Assembly (NCBI GenBank): GCA_016286995.1
Contig: JAEEVA010000004.1
Location: forward strand, 1 to 64,000
Reading direction: 5' to 3'
Length of the DNA: 64,000 nt
Origin: Prevotella sp.
Lineage (GTDB): Bacteria; Bacteroidota; Bacteroidia; Bacteroidales; Bacteroidaceae
In this document: piece by piece, positions 51,962 through 61,917 of the stretch
How positions within the stretch are numbered: position 1 is the first letter of the stretch
How the letters are laid out: each line of letters begins with the position of its first letter
Translations under genes and position numbers: made by a program
Notes under the pieces: model-generated
Seen by the model: the letters and a program-made list of their open reading frames with translations, nothing else
Databases searched by the model: none
Told to the model about the DNA's origin: nothing

Positions 51962-54574
51962 TTATTTTTGCAATCCAAAGTCCGCCTGTTGGGCTTCTAC
52001 CTCCTGAAGCATCTTGTTTTTTTCGGCTTCGGAGAGGGTAGGAGTAGAGAGTGTGGAATGAGGAGTGTTGAGTGTTGAGTGTTGAGTTTGCGATGTCCTA
52101 GATTCTCTAGAAAGGCCAGATTCTGAATAGCACATCGGCAGGTCGTAGGGTACACTTTCTATCTCTAGTTCGGCAGGGGTAGGGGCATGGGTGCCAGGGA
52201 ACTGCACTTCAGCCTTGATCTTAATGCGACCAGCCTGGCGTGTCGAACGAATCAGCACTGGCGCAGAGCCCCATTCTACAGCACGCGGATTGGCATTGAT
52301 AGAGGCGTCGCCAATGATTTCGCCCTCGCCCTCTACGGTGAAGACGATGTTCTCCTTGGCTAAGCGGCGCACATGTCCCAAATCGTCGGTTACCTCACAG
52401 ACAACGACAAGGAAGTCGGAACCGTCAGCCACGAGTGGCTTGCCCATGTCGTCAACGCGTAGGCGAAGCTTGGTGCTGCGGCGCGATGGCATTTTCTCTT
52501 CCTTGCACACCACCTTGCCATTGATGATACCCTCAGCCACCATTTTTACATTTTGCCATTTGCGCTGGGTGTAACTCCAATTGCGAGCCTCGAAGAAGTC
52601 CCAGGCATCTTTGAAGACCACGAGGCCTTGCTCTACGGGTTGAGTCCAGCAATGCTCACCATCGTACATTGTCAGACGGACGCTGTCACAATTGCTAAAG
52701 ACGGTGACGTCTTTCTCTGAGAACTGCGTCATCTCGTGGGCGATGGTAACTATGGGCTGTTCCGTAGGCTGTTGTAGCACAGCAGCAAACATGTCAAAGG
52801 CCGTCTTCTTCTGACGGAAGGCATCATAGATGCCACCCCAATAAGGATCAGGGTGGTAGCCACGCTGATGGTCGAAGGGATGCCACTGACAACCACCGAT
52901 AAACTGTCCCGTGGTGTGAAAGAGCTCCTGCGTAGAGCGGAACAAGCTTTTGGCTTGTTCAAGCATTGGTTGCTCACCCCACGAACGCGATGCGCGGTTC
53001 AGATTGTTATGGGCATACCAGTCGTCCACCAATTCGCCAAACTCACGTGTAAAAATGCACTGTTTGATCTTCTTGGGGTCTCCGATGGGTAAACCGTCGG
53101 ATGCAAAGTCGTCGCCAGGCCAGCCGTACACCACGTCATAGTGGTCGGCAACACCAGCAGAATGGACGTCGGCGGCAGCTACTGGACGATAGGGATAGGG
53201 GTATTCGTCTTTTGTAATCTGAAGGGCCTGCAAGGCAAACTCCTCAGGGTAGCGCGTCTCGTTCAAGATGGGTTCCCACATCAGCACACAGGGATGGTTC
53301 CTGTCTCGACGGATGATATTTCGTGTATTCTCGTGTACCTTTTCGTCCCAGCCTTTTTCCTTGTTCCAATATTGCCAACCGGGAGTGGCTACAATGATAA
53401 ATAGTCCCAACTCATCGCAGGCATCCATGAACGATGGGTCCTGCGGATAGTGGGCCGTGCGGATGATGGTAAAGCCAGCATCGCGTAAGCGTTTGGCATC
53501 ACGCCATTGTTGAGAATTGGGCAGGGCATTGCCTACGTAAGCAAAGTCCTGATGGCGGTTGGCACCAATGAGCTGGTGATATTTCTTGCCGTTGAGGTAA
53601 AAGCCGGGCTGACGCCCTTGGGCATCATCCGTGCGAACAAATTCGAAACTACGGATGCCAATGCGGGTAATGCCGCCATCGAGGCTGTTCTTACCTTCCT
53701 TGATACGGGTAGCGATATGATATAAATAAGGCGTCTCTGGACTCCAAAGCTTGGGATTCTTGACGAGGAAGCACTGGGTGATGGTGCGCGTTTCGCCTGG
53801 GGTCAGCGTCAGTTTCGTTCGCTGAGGCTTAGCCTCAGCATACGGAACGAGGGTGTTTTCCACTATCACAGCATGAGGGCGGCTGTCGCTGTTGCGCACC
53901 TCGGTATTGACGAAGACCTCGGCACTTTTCTCGCTGATGTTGGCATAATGCACAAAAATGCCGCCGCCAGCCACCTTGTTTTCCTCAAGGGCATCGGTGA
54001 TAGCCACCTTGTTTTTCGCCATGAGCCACACGTCGCGATAGATGCCACCATGATATGCGAAGTCGAGCTGTGCCTGCTTCTTGCCTGGGGGATAGGTCTT
54101 GTCGTCGCTGTTGTCAGCGCAGATGGCGATGACGAAATCGTCGCCCACACTATTAGGAAAGGGAATGGTGATGGGGAGGTAGGCGCCTTCATGCTCTTTG
54201 ACCTTTTGGCCATTGACGTAAATCGTCTGCTTACCCATGATGGCCTCGAAGTGAAGCGTTACATCTCGACCTGCGCACTCTTTAGGCAGACGAAAGTGCT
54301 TACGATACCAGGCGATGCCCTGATAGTTGCGACAGCCACTGGCCTCGGCAGGCATCAGTTGAACGGTATGGGGCGTCGAGACCACCTCCCACGACTTGTC
54401 ATTGAAATCAACTGTTTCCGCACCTGCGACATCGCCTAGATGGAAGCGCCAGCCGGCATTGAAGTTCCACACCAAGCGACCGCTATTTTCCAAGGGGAAG
54501 AGGCCTGCTACTAAGGTTTGTGCTATAGCATTTAAACCACAGATGGCACAGATTATACAGATGAGTTTTCGCAT
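51962..54574 (-). CDS. GH2 family glycoside hydrolase (beta-galactosidase/glucuronidase-like)
   Basis: 870 residues from the ATG at 54574, which begins the signal peptide (MRKLICIICAICGLNAIAQ). Sugar-binding jelly-roll, Ig-like and TIM-barrel domains follow in GH2 order; the acid/base Glu is in MWEPILNETRYP and the probable nucleophile in FTREFGELVDDW. The C-terminal tail (about residues 815-870) is low complexity: SGLSRESRTSQTQHSTLNT and more, produced by DNA repeats. It sits between the esterase gene (5 bp) and the regulator. Probably removes a beta-linked galactose or related sugar; specificity uncertain. Confidence 0.85.
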   Translation of the reverse strand: MRKLICIICAICGLNAIAQTLVAGLFPLENSGRLVWNFNAGWRFHLGDVAGAETVDFNDKSWEVVSTPHTVQLMPAEASGCRNYQGIAWYRKHFRLPKECAGRDVTLHFEAIMGKQTIYVNGQKVKEHEGAYLPITIPFPNSVGDDFVIAICADNSDDKTYPPGKKQAQLDFAYHGGIYRDVWLMAKNKVAITDALEENKVAGGGIFVHYANISEKSAEVFVNTEVRNSDSRPHAVIVENTLVPYAEAKPQRTKLTLTPGETRTITQCFLVKNPKLWSPETPYLYHIATRIKEGKNSLDGGITRIGIRSFEFVRTDDAQGRQPGFYLNGKKYHQLIGANRHQDFAYVGNALPNSQQWRDAKRLRDAGFTIIRTAHYPQDPSFMDACDELGLFIIVATPGWQYWNKEKGWDEKVHENTRNIIRRDRNHPCVLMWEPILNETRYPEEFALQALQITKDEYPYPYRPVAAADVHSAGVADHYDVVYGWPGDDFASDGLPIGDPKKIKQCIFTREFGELVDDWYAHNNLNRASRSWGEQPMLEQAKSLFRSTQELFHTTGQFIGGCQWHPFDHQRGYHPDPYWGGIYDAFRQKKTAFDMFAAVLQQPTEQPIVTIAHEMTQFSEKDVTVFSNCDSVRLTMYDGEHCWTQPVEQGLVVFKDAWDFFEARNWSYTQRKWQNVKMVAEGIINGKVVCKEEKMPSRRSTKLRLRVDDMGKPLVADGSDFLVVVCEVTDDLGHVRRLAKENIVFTVEGEGEIIGDASINANPRAVEWGSAPVLIRSTRQAGRIKIKAEVQFPGTHAPTPAELEIESVPYDLPMCYSESGLSRESRTSQTQHSTLNTPHSTLSTPTLSEAEKNKMLQEVEAQQADFGLQK
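52063..52083 (-). repeat. three in-frame heptamers (minus AACACTC) in the GH2 tail
   Basis: Plus-strand GAGTGTT three times, continued by GAGTTTG. It encodes part of the Thr/Ser/Asn/His-rich tail. Same unit length as the AGTGAAR and AGCCAAC arrays but different sequence. Confidence 0.75.
52098..52113 (-). repeat. CTAGAGAATCTAG element inside the GH2 gene
   Basis: Minus-strand TTTCTAGAGAATCTAG, 16 bp identical to part of the repeat at 26006-26041, encoding LSRES. It lies 15 bp from the heptamer array, so two repeat families meet in this tail. Confidence 0.75.
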
Positions 54575-54579
54575 AGTTA

Positions 54580-55980
54580 TTACCAATTATCTGTTCTGAA
54601 TGATGATACAGGCAGACCATCGTGCATGAGGTCGCCTTCTACCCAATCCTTGAAAGCATAGCGCACAGCAATGGGCTTTTTCACCTCGTCGCAAACCACA
54701 TAGACGCGGTTGCGTGAAACCCACACCTTTGTGGCAGGATGGAACACCTTGTCGTTGCCTGCCACCTCAAAGTTCTTGGAGGTTGTACCATGTTCGAAGT
54801 AAACCCATTCCTTGCTTCTGTCAAAGGACACCACAGCCGTATCGTTCTTAAACTCAACCTCTTTGTAGGTGGCGAACTCTGGCAGTCCTTTTTTGTCGTA
54901 AGTATTCGAAAGGGCGAGGATTGCCAAACGCTCTCCTGCCTGACGTTTCTTCCTGGGGTGAATGCCATATTCCAAACCAGCATCCATCAGCACAGCCATA
55001 CGGGCATTCGGAATCATTGTTTCTGCCTTCGCCTGCTGTTCACGCAGATACTGACTGTCTTTCCACTCAATGAGCGAGTAGTCGTAGGGTGCTATCTGAC
55101 AATAGTAGAATGGGAAGTCGCCTTGCTTCCAGTCAGCACGCCAACCCTCGACCATTGCCTTCAACAAGTCGGCATAGTAATCGTAGCGAGGAACGTTATC
55201 CTCGCCCTGATACCAGATGGCGCCACGCATTGTATAGCCTATGAGGGGTTTCAGCTGTCCGTTATACAAAGCAGTAGGACAACGCTGCTGTAACTTCTTG
55301 ACATCCTCCTCAGTGATAATCTGTTGTACCTTGGGAAATGCCTTTAGCCAGTCTGCCTTCATCCACGCCTCGCAGGCAGAACCTCCCCAACTGGTACAGA
55401 TAAGTCCCACAGGTACATCGAGCATTGAGCGCAGAGCCTTGCCAAAATAGTAGGCTGTGGCAGAGAAGTCGCGAACGCTGGCGCTGTTGGCTTCGTTCCA
55501 TTGTCCTGTGACGTCCTGCTCAGGCGTCAACGACACGTGGCGCTTGACGGTAAACAGTCGCAGGTTAGCATCTTTGCAACGCAACAGTTCCTCTGTCGTA
55601 CCTTCTACGGGCTGTTGCTTAAAGCCCTTCATCTGCATCTCCATATTCGACTGCCCGGCACATATCCACACCTCGCCAATCATCACGTTACGAAGGATGA
55701 CGGCAGATGGTTCAAGAATCATCACTTCGTAAGGGCCACCAGCTTTTGGCGTTTTTACCTTCACCTCGAAATCACCTTTGTCATCAGCCTTCACCTTGTA
55801 GGTCTTATTGTCCCATGTGGTCATGATGCTCACCATTTTATTGGCATCCGCCTTACCCCAGATGTTGCATTCTGACTGTTGTTGCAACACCATATTGTCG
55901 CTAAAGAACTGGGGCAACTTGACCTCAGCATTTGCTGTGATGGCTATTAGCACAACGAAAGCGCAAATAAGTTTTCTCAT
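54580..55980 (-). CDS. SGNH-family sialate/carbohydrate O-acetylesterase
   Basis: 466 residues with a signal peptide (MRKLICAFVVLIAITANA). Catalytic block I is VWICAGQSNMEMQM; the block with conserved WYQGEDN follows; and the DAGLEYGIHPRKKRQAGERLA segment contains the family Asp/His-type pair. The N-terminal LPQFFSDNMVLQ is diagnostic for the sialate O-acetylesterase family (PF03629). Such enzymes remove acetyl groups from sialic acid or plant polysaccharides; in this GH106/GH2 context pectin acetyl groups are a likelier target. The GH2 gene starts 5 bp after its stop. Confidence 0.87.
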   Translation of the reverse strand: MRKLICAFVVLIAITANAEVKLPQFFSDNMVLQQQSECNIWGKADANKMVSIMTTWDNKTYKVKADDKGDFEVKVKTPKAGGPYEVMILEPSAVILRNVMIGEVWICAGQSNMEMQMKGFKQQPVEGTTEELLRCKDANLRLFTVKRHVSLTPEQDVTGQWNEANSASVRDFSATAYYFGKALRSMLDVPVGLICTSWGGSACEAWMKADWLKAFPKVQQIITEEDVKKLQQRCPTALYNGQLKPLIGYTMRGAIWYQGEDNVPRYDYYADLLKAMVEGWRADWKQGDFPFYYCQIAPYDYSLIEWKDSQYLREQQAKAETMIPNARMAVLMDAGLEYGIHPRKKRQAGERLAILALSNTYDKKGLPEFATYKEVEFKNDTAVVSFDRSKEWVYFEHGTTSKNFEVAGNDKVFHPATKVWVSRNRVYVVCDEVKKPIAVRYAFKDWVEGDLMHDGLPVSSFRTDNW

Positions 55981-56000
55981 ATCTTATCCGTTTAATCCGT

Positions 56001-59000
56001 TCAATCCGTGGTCGTTATAATTATCGGTGGTTCGAGCAGTCCTGCTGGCAACAGCCCGTCACCCTTGGTGCGATATTTGGCGTTGGTCCAGATGCCGTCG
56101 TAGGGCGCTTTGCCTTGGTCAGCACCTCGCAGGGCATTGTGCCAAGTGTTCACCACCTCGATTTCTATCGTATTCTTGCCTTGATGTAGGGCACCGGTGA
56201 TGTCTACCTCGTAGGGGGCCGTCCAGGCAATGCCGCAGTCTTTGCCGTTAATCCAGACGTGCGCAATGTCCCTCACGTTAGGGAATGACAGCCATGCACG
56301 ACCTTGAGAAACTTCGTTCTTCTTCAGTTTCCACGTCGTCGTATAGCGGGCGTGACCACTGAAATAGCGGATGCGGTCGTCTGCATGTTGGCTCCAGTCA
56401 AAGAGCTGCTGGCTCTTGATAGTCATGCCAGACTCTTTGAAGGTGATATCCCAAGGCTGAGCCTTAGTTTGCTCCGAGGAAACAGGTAGTTTGCTCCGTG
56501 CAAACTGGATGTTTGCTCCGAGAAAACTATTCACTTGCCCGAAGCAAACAAACAGCGAGCCGTATGCAGGCAGGGTGAGTGTGCCAGAATAGTCGTACGA
56601 GACGTCCGTTAGGGGATTGTAAACCACCGCTTTTCCGTTGTTCTGACGGAAAACAGGCGAAATGGTTTGCTCCTGATGGGTTTGGTTGGACAGGAAATAA
56701 ATGTCGAAGTTGTCGCCAGTACGATGGGTGAATGCAATACCGTCAGGTAGGATGGCGTCAGGCGGCAGATTAGCAAACGTAGCATCGTGATAGGGGTGAT
56801 GCAGTATGAGTACGTGCTTCTCGGTGAGTGCAGCCAATCGCGAACGAATCTTCATCGGCAGTTTCATACCCTCTGGTACAACCAACACCTTGTAGTTGAA
56901 GGGCTGGGTGAGCAGGGCGTCCTTGTTCATCGAGTCGTACTTATAGCCGTGTAAGGGATTGATCCAATCCTTCAAATCGAGGATTCCGGCGGAATGGCGC
57001 ACACCAACCGGCGATTCAATCATGGGCAAACCATGATTCGCCAGACGTTTGCGCTCTGAGGCTACACGTTCAGCACCAAACAAACCTGGCAACATCGGCA
57101 CCAACTTGTCTGGAGTAAAGGCCCGCGAGGGAAGGTCATCACCCGTAAAGACTGCGATATCCACCACAGGGCGCCCCATTTGCAGGAGTGTCTGACAACG
57201 AGTGATATAATCGACAAAAGGCTTAGCTTCAGGGAACCACGTTTGGTCGCGCTGGAAGAAGAGGCCAATGCCGTCGAGGGTCATGCCTGGCTTGCGGTCG
57301 AGCCACGGGTTGTGGGTATTCACATGAAAGAAAAGTCGGTTCATGCCTAAAGCGAAGTTGCGGTCGAGCAGTGCCTTGATGTTGGCAGGTGTCTCGTCCC
57401 ACACGCCCCGCACCTCCGTGAATCCTTCTGCCTGTACGACGTTTTTGCCATAGACATGGGCTCCGCTGATGGCGTCAAGCATATCGGTAGGCTTGTCGTG
57501 AGTAGGTGAATTGAGCCAGAATTCCCCCATCGGTACATCCACATATTTATAATGCTCTATGCCGTCGCTGACCATCGTGGGGGCAACGCTCTCTGATGAC
57601 AGTTGCACACCATACTCGCGAGCCTTCTGGGCAACGGTGACGAAGAAAACCTCGTTAATAAGTTCATTGACGGTACGGCGGATATCGCGCAACGTCTCCT
57701 CGCCACCCCTCATCGGTACGCCAGCATAGATGGGCAAGAGGGGAAGAATATCGTACCCACGTCTGCGCTCAAACTCCTGGGCAAAGTTCCTGCTCCAGTT
57801 TTGCGAGCCACACTCCCAAGAGTCAACGTGCAGATACTTAATAGCCTTGTGGTTAGGACGGTTCATAAAGAGGCCAAACCAATTGTCAACCTGTTTTTCA
57901 ACAGCCTTCCGCGAGAACTTGTCACACTCCAAACCCTTGGCACCACCAGCCGTTGCATTGGTATGCCCCGTTGAGGTATGTCCCATACGCAGGATGCGCC
58001 ATTGACCTTCAGGCAGGTCTATCTCCAACAAATCACCTTTCATCTTCGTACAAATGATGTCCTCTGGACGCAGAAAATCGGTAAGTGTCAGTTCCTCTTC
58101 AGGTGATTCTGGGGCTGTACGCCACACATAGCCAGCCTTACCCTCCCAATTATCGATAAGAGGCCAACTGCTGAACTTGACGTTTTTCAGTCGCAACACA
58201 GGCTTCCATTTAGCTGCATCCAAGTCTTCAGCACCAGGTTCCGTACCCTCTGGCGTCCACTCCAAACGAAGGTACTTTGTGGTGGTGGGAGGGATGGAGA
58301 AGGTGGTATTGTAGCCTGTATTTTGCCAACCCTGACGTGGAGGTGTCAGTTGCTTGACCGTTTGAAAGAATACACCATCGGGTGAGGCCTTTACAGTCAG
58401 TCGCTGACATTGGATATTTGTGCCAGAGGGTTCTATCTCGATGTTACGTATCAACGTAGGTTTGTCGAACTCGTATTGAATCCAACAGGGTTCATCAGCA
58501 CAATACACGCCCTTGGCATTTACTGTCACCTCAGGAGAGAAAGTCACCGTTGTCTTGGGTTCTCCCAAGGGTTCAGAAACAGGTACTGCATAGACAGCAA
58601 TATCCTCATAATAATTCTCGTAGTGTTGAGGCTTAGACATTAAAAAATGGTGGAAACCTCCACTCATGATGGTGTCGCAGAAGACTATCTTTTGCATGGA
58701 CTCTTCTGGAGAAATCCAGGGACCACCAGCAAGTGCAAAACCGTCGCAGACATGAATGCCCATATCCAAACCGAGGGAATCGGCTTGCACAAGAGCGTAA
58801 TCCACCATTCGCCAGAAGTTCTCACTCAAGGCATCTGTTGTGCCTTGGTATTCTGGCCGTTCGGCAGCCCCACGAATAGGCATCAGGTAACAGCCGCCCA
58901 GTCCTACGTCCTTCATGGCCTGAAGGTCGGCCTTGATGCCCGCTTCTGATACAGCCCCATACATCCAGTACCAAAAAGTCCAAGGCTTATACGTGTCGGC

Positions 59001-59057
59001 ACCTCGCGACAAAATCGCGAGGCACAGGAAAAGGGCAAGTGTGGTCAGTCGTTTCAT
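56001..59057 (-). CDS. GH106 alpha-L-rhamnosidase-like enzyme
   Basis: 1018 residues with a signal peptide. The start of the mature enzyme (TYKPWTFWYWMYGAVSEAGI then KADLQAMKDVGLGG) is a clear GH106 signature, followed by a long barrel region with HVDSWECGSQNW and a C-terminal carbohydrate-binding beta-sandwich with the GH2-like ending NTWHNALRG. GH106 enzymes release alpha-L-rhamnose from pectin (rhamnogalacturonan) or arabinogalactan. Residues about 844-864 are encoded by three repeats of GTTTGCTCCG-type sequence. It is the second gene of the cluster, 37 bp after the first GH2 gene. Confidence 0.88.
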   Translation of the reverse strand: MKRLTTLALFLCLAILSRGADTYKPWTFWYWMYGAVSEAGIKADLQAMKDVGLGGCYLMPIRGAAERPEYQGTTDALSENFWRMVDYALVQADSLGLDMGIHVCDGFALAGGPWISPEESMQKIVFCDTIMSGGFHHFLMSKPQHYENYYEDIAVYAVPVSEPLGEPKTTVTFSPEVTVNAKGVYCADEPCWIQYEFDKPTLIRNIEIEPSGTNIQCQRLTVKASPDGVFFQTVKQLTPPRQGWQNTGYNTTFSIPPTTTKYLRLEWTPEGTEPGAEDLDAAKWKPVLRLKNVKFSSWPLIDNWEGKAGYVWRTAPESPEEELTLTDFLRPEDIICTKMKGDLLEIDLPEGQWRILRMGHTSTGHTNATAGGAKGLECDKFSRKAVEKQVDNWFGLFMNRPNHKAIKYLHVDSWECGSQNWSRNFAQEFERRRGYDILPLLPIYAGVPMRGGEETLRDIRRTVNELINEVFFVTVAQKAREYGVQLSSESVAPTMVSDGIEHYKYVDVPMGEFWLNSPTHDKPTDMLDAISGAHVYGKNVVQAEGFTEVRGVWDETPANIKALLDRNFALGMNRLFFHVNTHNPWLDRKPGMTLDGIGLFFQRDQTWFPEAKPFVDYITRCQTLLQMGRPVVDIAVFTGDDLPSRAFTPDKLVPMLPGLFGAERVASERKRLANHGLPMIESPVGVRHSAGILDLKDWINPLHGYKYDSMNKDALLTQPFNYKVLVVPEGMKLPMKIRSRLAALTEKHVLILHHPYHDATFANLPPDAILPDGIAFTHRTGDNFDIYFLSNQTHQEQTISPVFRQNNGKAVVYNPLTDVSYDYSGTLTLPAYGSLFVCFGQVNSFLGANIQFARSKLPVSSEQTKAQPWDITFKESGMTIKSQQLFDWSQHADDRIRYFSGHARYTTTWKLKKNEVSQGRAWLSFPNVRDIAHVWINGKDCGIAWTAPYEVDITGALHQGKNTIEIEVVNTWHNALRGADQGKAPYDGIWTNAKYRTKGDGLLPAGLLEPPIIITTTD
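56467..56527 (-). repeat. three 17-bp inverted-repeat units at exact 22-bp spacing inside the GH106 gene
   Basis: Plus-strand units GTTTGCTCCGAGGAAAC (56467-56483), GTTTGCTCCGTGCAAAC (56489-56505) and GTTTGCTCCGAGAAAAC (56511-56527), separated by 5 bp. Each is nearly palindromic (GTTT...AAAC). They encode part of a surface stretch containing LGANIQFARSKLPVSSEQ. Confidence 0.8.
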
Positions 59058-59094
59058 AGCATCCGTGTAATCCGTTAAATTCGTTGTTTATCAA

Positions 59095-61917
59095 TCATTC
59101 GAAGTGCAGGATGGCACTGATAGAACCTTTCCCCTTGCTCCAGTAAGGCTGTGCCGAGGGACCATTGAGGTCTGTTGTGTTCACCTTGTTGCGAACGGCA
59201 GGGATAGCCCTGAGGATAGAAATGCCTGTCTCTGGGAGGGTATACAGAATATGGTCGCGTCCGTCACGAGGCGTATAGACGCCCACCTTTCCTGTCATTA
59301 GCTCGATGCCAATGGCACCTTCGCCGGTGTTCAGCTTCATCCAATTGACATTCGAGAAATAGCCCTTGAACTCAGGATAATCCCATGACTCACCAGGAAT
59401 GGGATCGTTGTAGTCGTTCTGCCAATAGCCATATTGCGGACCTTCCTGACGATTCTGCCAGACGCGATAGGGACCCTTACCTACCCATTGTTTGCTTTTC
59501 ATCAGTTGCTCAGGATAGTCGAAGCAGATACCCATCAGGTCAACGACGCCATTGAAGTAATAGTCGACGTTCATATACACTCCGCCATCAGCCAGGAAGC
59601 GCCACGTTACCTTATTAATAGAACCATGCAGATAGTTGGCTACCAGCGTACTGTCACTGAAGGTAAAGCCGTCGAAGGCTCCCTGATCGTCATACTCCGT
59701 GTATTGTATCTTCTTCTGGAAGGCCTCCTTGTCGTCGTGATTATAGAAGCCATCCTGTGAACGGTCGGCACGCTTGGCAGCCACAAAACGGGGACCATTG
59801 CTGAACGACAGCTTCTTGCCATTTACATTGACTCCCATCAGCCTACCCGTCTTCTTGCTGAAGGTATATTGACGATTGCCATTCTGCACCAATAATTGGT
59901 CACCATCTTCTGTGTACGAATACTTCTGGGTATGTTCACGCAGAGTGTTCTTGTCGAATTTACCGGTCTTTGTCCAATGCTTGTGATGCCACGTAAAGAT
60001 TTCCTTTCCATCCGGGTCGATAGCTGTCAACTCAATCACGTCAGCATCTGTCCTTTCGATTTTCAGTCGGGCTTTTTCACCAGGTGCAGCATCAGGTGAG
60101 GGGAGTTTCACTTCCTTGATGACCTTGACGTCCGTTTCTCCGTAGGCAGGCATCTTAAGCAGTCTGTAGCTGAACTGGCAGTCCTTCAGGTTGATGAAGT
60201 TATAGCAGTTCTGAATGGTGAAGGCACCGCTGTCAAAATACAAGACCTGCACAGGACTCCACACCTCGCGGATGGTATAGAATGAACCTTCCTTCTCCAT
60301 GTGAGGACCAACGATGCCATCGCTGCCGAAGTTGCCCATGCAATCCACTATATTATTCTGGTCTGTGCGCACCACGCCTTGATCCATCAGGTCCCACAGG
60401 AAGCCGCCGGCACAACGGGGATTGCTCATCATCAGCTTCCAGTAGTCCTTCAGGCCTGCCCCATGACCGCCGTCATACAGTCCATGCAGGAACTCTGTAG
60501 GCATGAAAATCTCCTTCTGGCGCATATAGTCTGCCGTCTCACCCCACGAACGATAGTGCTTCGTCTCGAAGCCGTTACGATTGGCCCAGGGGTAGAGAAC
60601 GACGCGCTGCTGAGGGTCGAACTTCGCAAATACTGACTCCAGTTCGTAGTTAAAGCCGCCTTCATTGCCATTGCTCCAGAAGATAATGCTGGGATGGTTG
60701 ACGTCGCGGGTCACCATTTCCTCTACAATCTGACTGCCCACAACCGTTTCGTGTGCCCAATGCCAGCCTGGCTGTTCACATTCCACATAGAGACCCAGCG
60801 AGTCGCAGGCATCCAGAAACTCCGGGTCGGCGGGATAGTGCGAGAGACGAACAGCATTCATGTTCATGCTCTTAATCAGTAGCACGTCCTCAATATTTTT
60901 CTGCATAGACAGCGTACGGCCTGTTTCAGGACGGAAGCTGTGGCGGTTGACGCCCTTCATAATGACCTTCTTGCCGTTGATGAAGATGCCATCTTCCTTA
61001 TCACCATTATACGTGTGACGATATTCAATGGTGCGGAAGCCAAACTTCTGGCGCTCTATGTGGAGGGTACGACCCTCTGCGTCTTTTAACGTGAAGACGG
61101 CAGTGTAGAGGTTGGGCTGCTCGGCATTCCAGATCTTGATACCATTAACACTGAAGTTTACCTTCGCCTGGTCGCTGCCCACGGGGAAAGCAGGGCTCTG
61201 CGCTACCTTCTTCCCATTGGCGTCGATGATATCGACGCATAGAGAACTGCCTGGCACTGCCCTGTTTAGGAAGACGTCGGCCATAAAGGAACCATCCGCC
61301 TTCGCATCAATAGCCACGCGCTGAATATTTCGGGCTGGCTTACTGACAATGAATACCGGGCGCCAAATGCCGCCAAAGTTCCAGTAGTCAGCACGGCGCT
61401 CGGCCATGTTCACCTGCGGATTGGTGCTTTCCTTCAACACCTCCACTTCTAAACGGTTCTTCTTTTTACCGAAGAACACACGATCAGAAACATCTATTGT
61501 ATGCCGCGTAAAGCCACCCTGATAGGTGCCATTGCCTGCCTTACGACCATTAATCTGCACACGTATCTCCGTAAAGGCAGCCTCAAACACCAACAGAATC
61601 TGTCTGCCAGCCCACTCGGCAGGAAGCGTAAACTCATGCTTATACAGTCCTTTTTCGTCGGCTATACCTTCTGGGGTTGCCTTGCCATAGAAACGCATAC
61701 CATACTGATATGTGCCGAAACCCTGCAGTTCCCAGCATGATGGCACGCCAATCTTAGTCCACTTTCCGCTATTACGACCATCCGTACAATAGAAGTCCCA
61801 TTGCACCATATCTTCACAGCCGTGACCACTCAGATATTGCCGTTCAGTCTCTGCCGACTGCGCCAGTGCAACGCTGGTAGTGATTGCCAATACTGTCAAA
61901 AGAAAAGTTCGTCTCAT
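59095..61917 (-). CDS. GH2 family beta-galactosidase-like enzyme
   Basis: 940 residues with a signal peptide (MRRTFLLTVLAITTSVALAQ). GH2 order: N-terminal sugar-binding domain (DWxF-like WDFYCTDGRNSG), two Ig-like domains, catalytic barrel with NRHSFRPETGR, the acid/base Glu in FWSNGNEGGFN, the nucleophile in MPTEFLHGLYDGG, and a C-terminal domain. Probably periplasmic or surface-located. It is the first gene of the GH2-GH106-esterase-GH2-regulator group. A perfect 17-bp inverted repeat covers its start codon. Confidence 0.88.
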   Translation of the reverse strand: MRRTFLLTVLAITTSVALAQSAETERQYLSGHGCEDMVQWDFYCTDGRNSGKWTKIGVPSCWELQGFGTYQYGMRFYGKATPEGIADEKGLYKHEFTLPAEWAGRQILLVFEAAFTEIRVQINGRKAGNGTYQGGFTRHTIDVSDRVFFGKKKNRLEVEVLKESTNPQVNMAERRADYWNFGGIWRPVFIVSKPARNIQRVAIDAKADGSFMADVFLNRAVPGSSLCVDIIDANGKKVAQSPAFPVGSDQAKVNFSVNGIKIWNAEQPNLYTAVFTLKDAEGRTLHIERQKFGFRTIEYRHTYNGDKEDGIFINGKKVIMKGVNRHSFRPETGRTLSMQKNIEDVLLIKSMNMNAVRLSHYPADPEFLDACDSLGLYVECEQPGWHWAHETVVGSQIVEEMVTRDVNHPSIIFWSNGNEGGFNYELESVFAKFDPQQRVVLYPWANRNGFETKHYRSWGETADYMRQKEIFMPTEFLHGLYDGGHGAGLKDYWKLMMSNPRCAGGFLWDLMDQGVVRTDQNNIVDCMGNFGSDGIVGPHMEKEGSFYTIREVWSPVQVLYFDSGAFTIQNCYNFINLKDCQFSYRLLKMPAYGETDVKVIKEVKLPSPDAAPGEKARLKIERTDADVIELTAIDPDGKEIFTWHHKHWTKTGKFDKNTLREHTQKYSYTEDGDQLLVQNGNRQYTFSKKTGRLMGVNVNGKKLSFSNGPRFVAAKRADRSQDGFYNHDDKEAFQKKIQYTEYDDQGAFDGFTFSDSTLVANYLHGSINKVTWRFLADGGVYMNVDYYFNGVVDLMGICFDYPEQLMKSKQWVGKGPYRVWQNRQEGPQYGYWQNDYNDPIPGESWDYPEFKGYFSNVNWMKLNTGEGAIGIELMTGKVGVYTPRDGRDHILYTLPETGISILRAIPAVRNKVNTTDLNGPSAQPYWSKGKGSISAILHFE

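Noticed and set aside
56467..56527. Possible CRISPR-like array in GH106
   Set aside because: Only three 17-bp units with 5-bp spacers, inside an intact coding frame.
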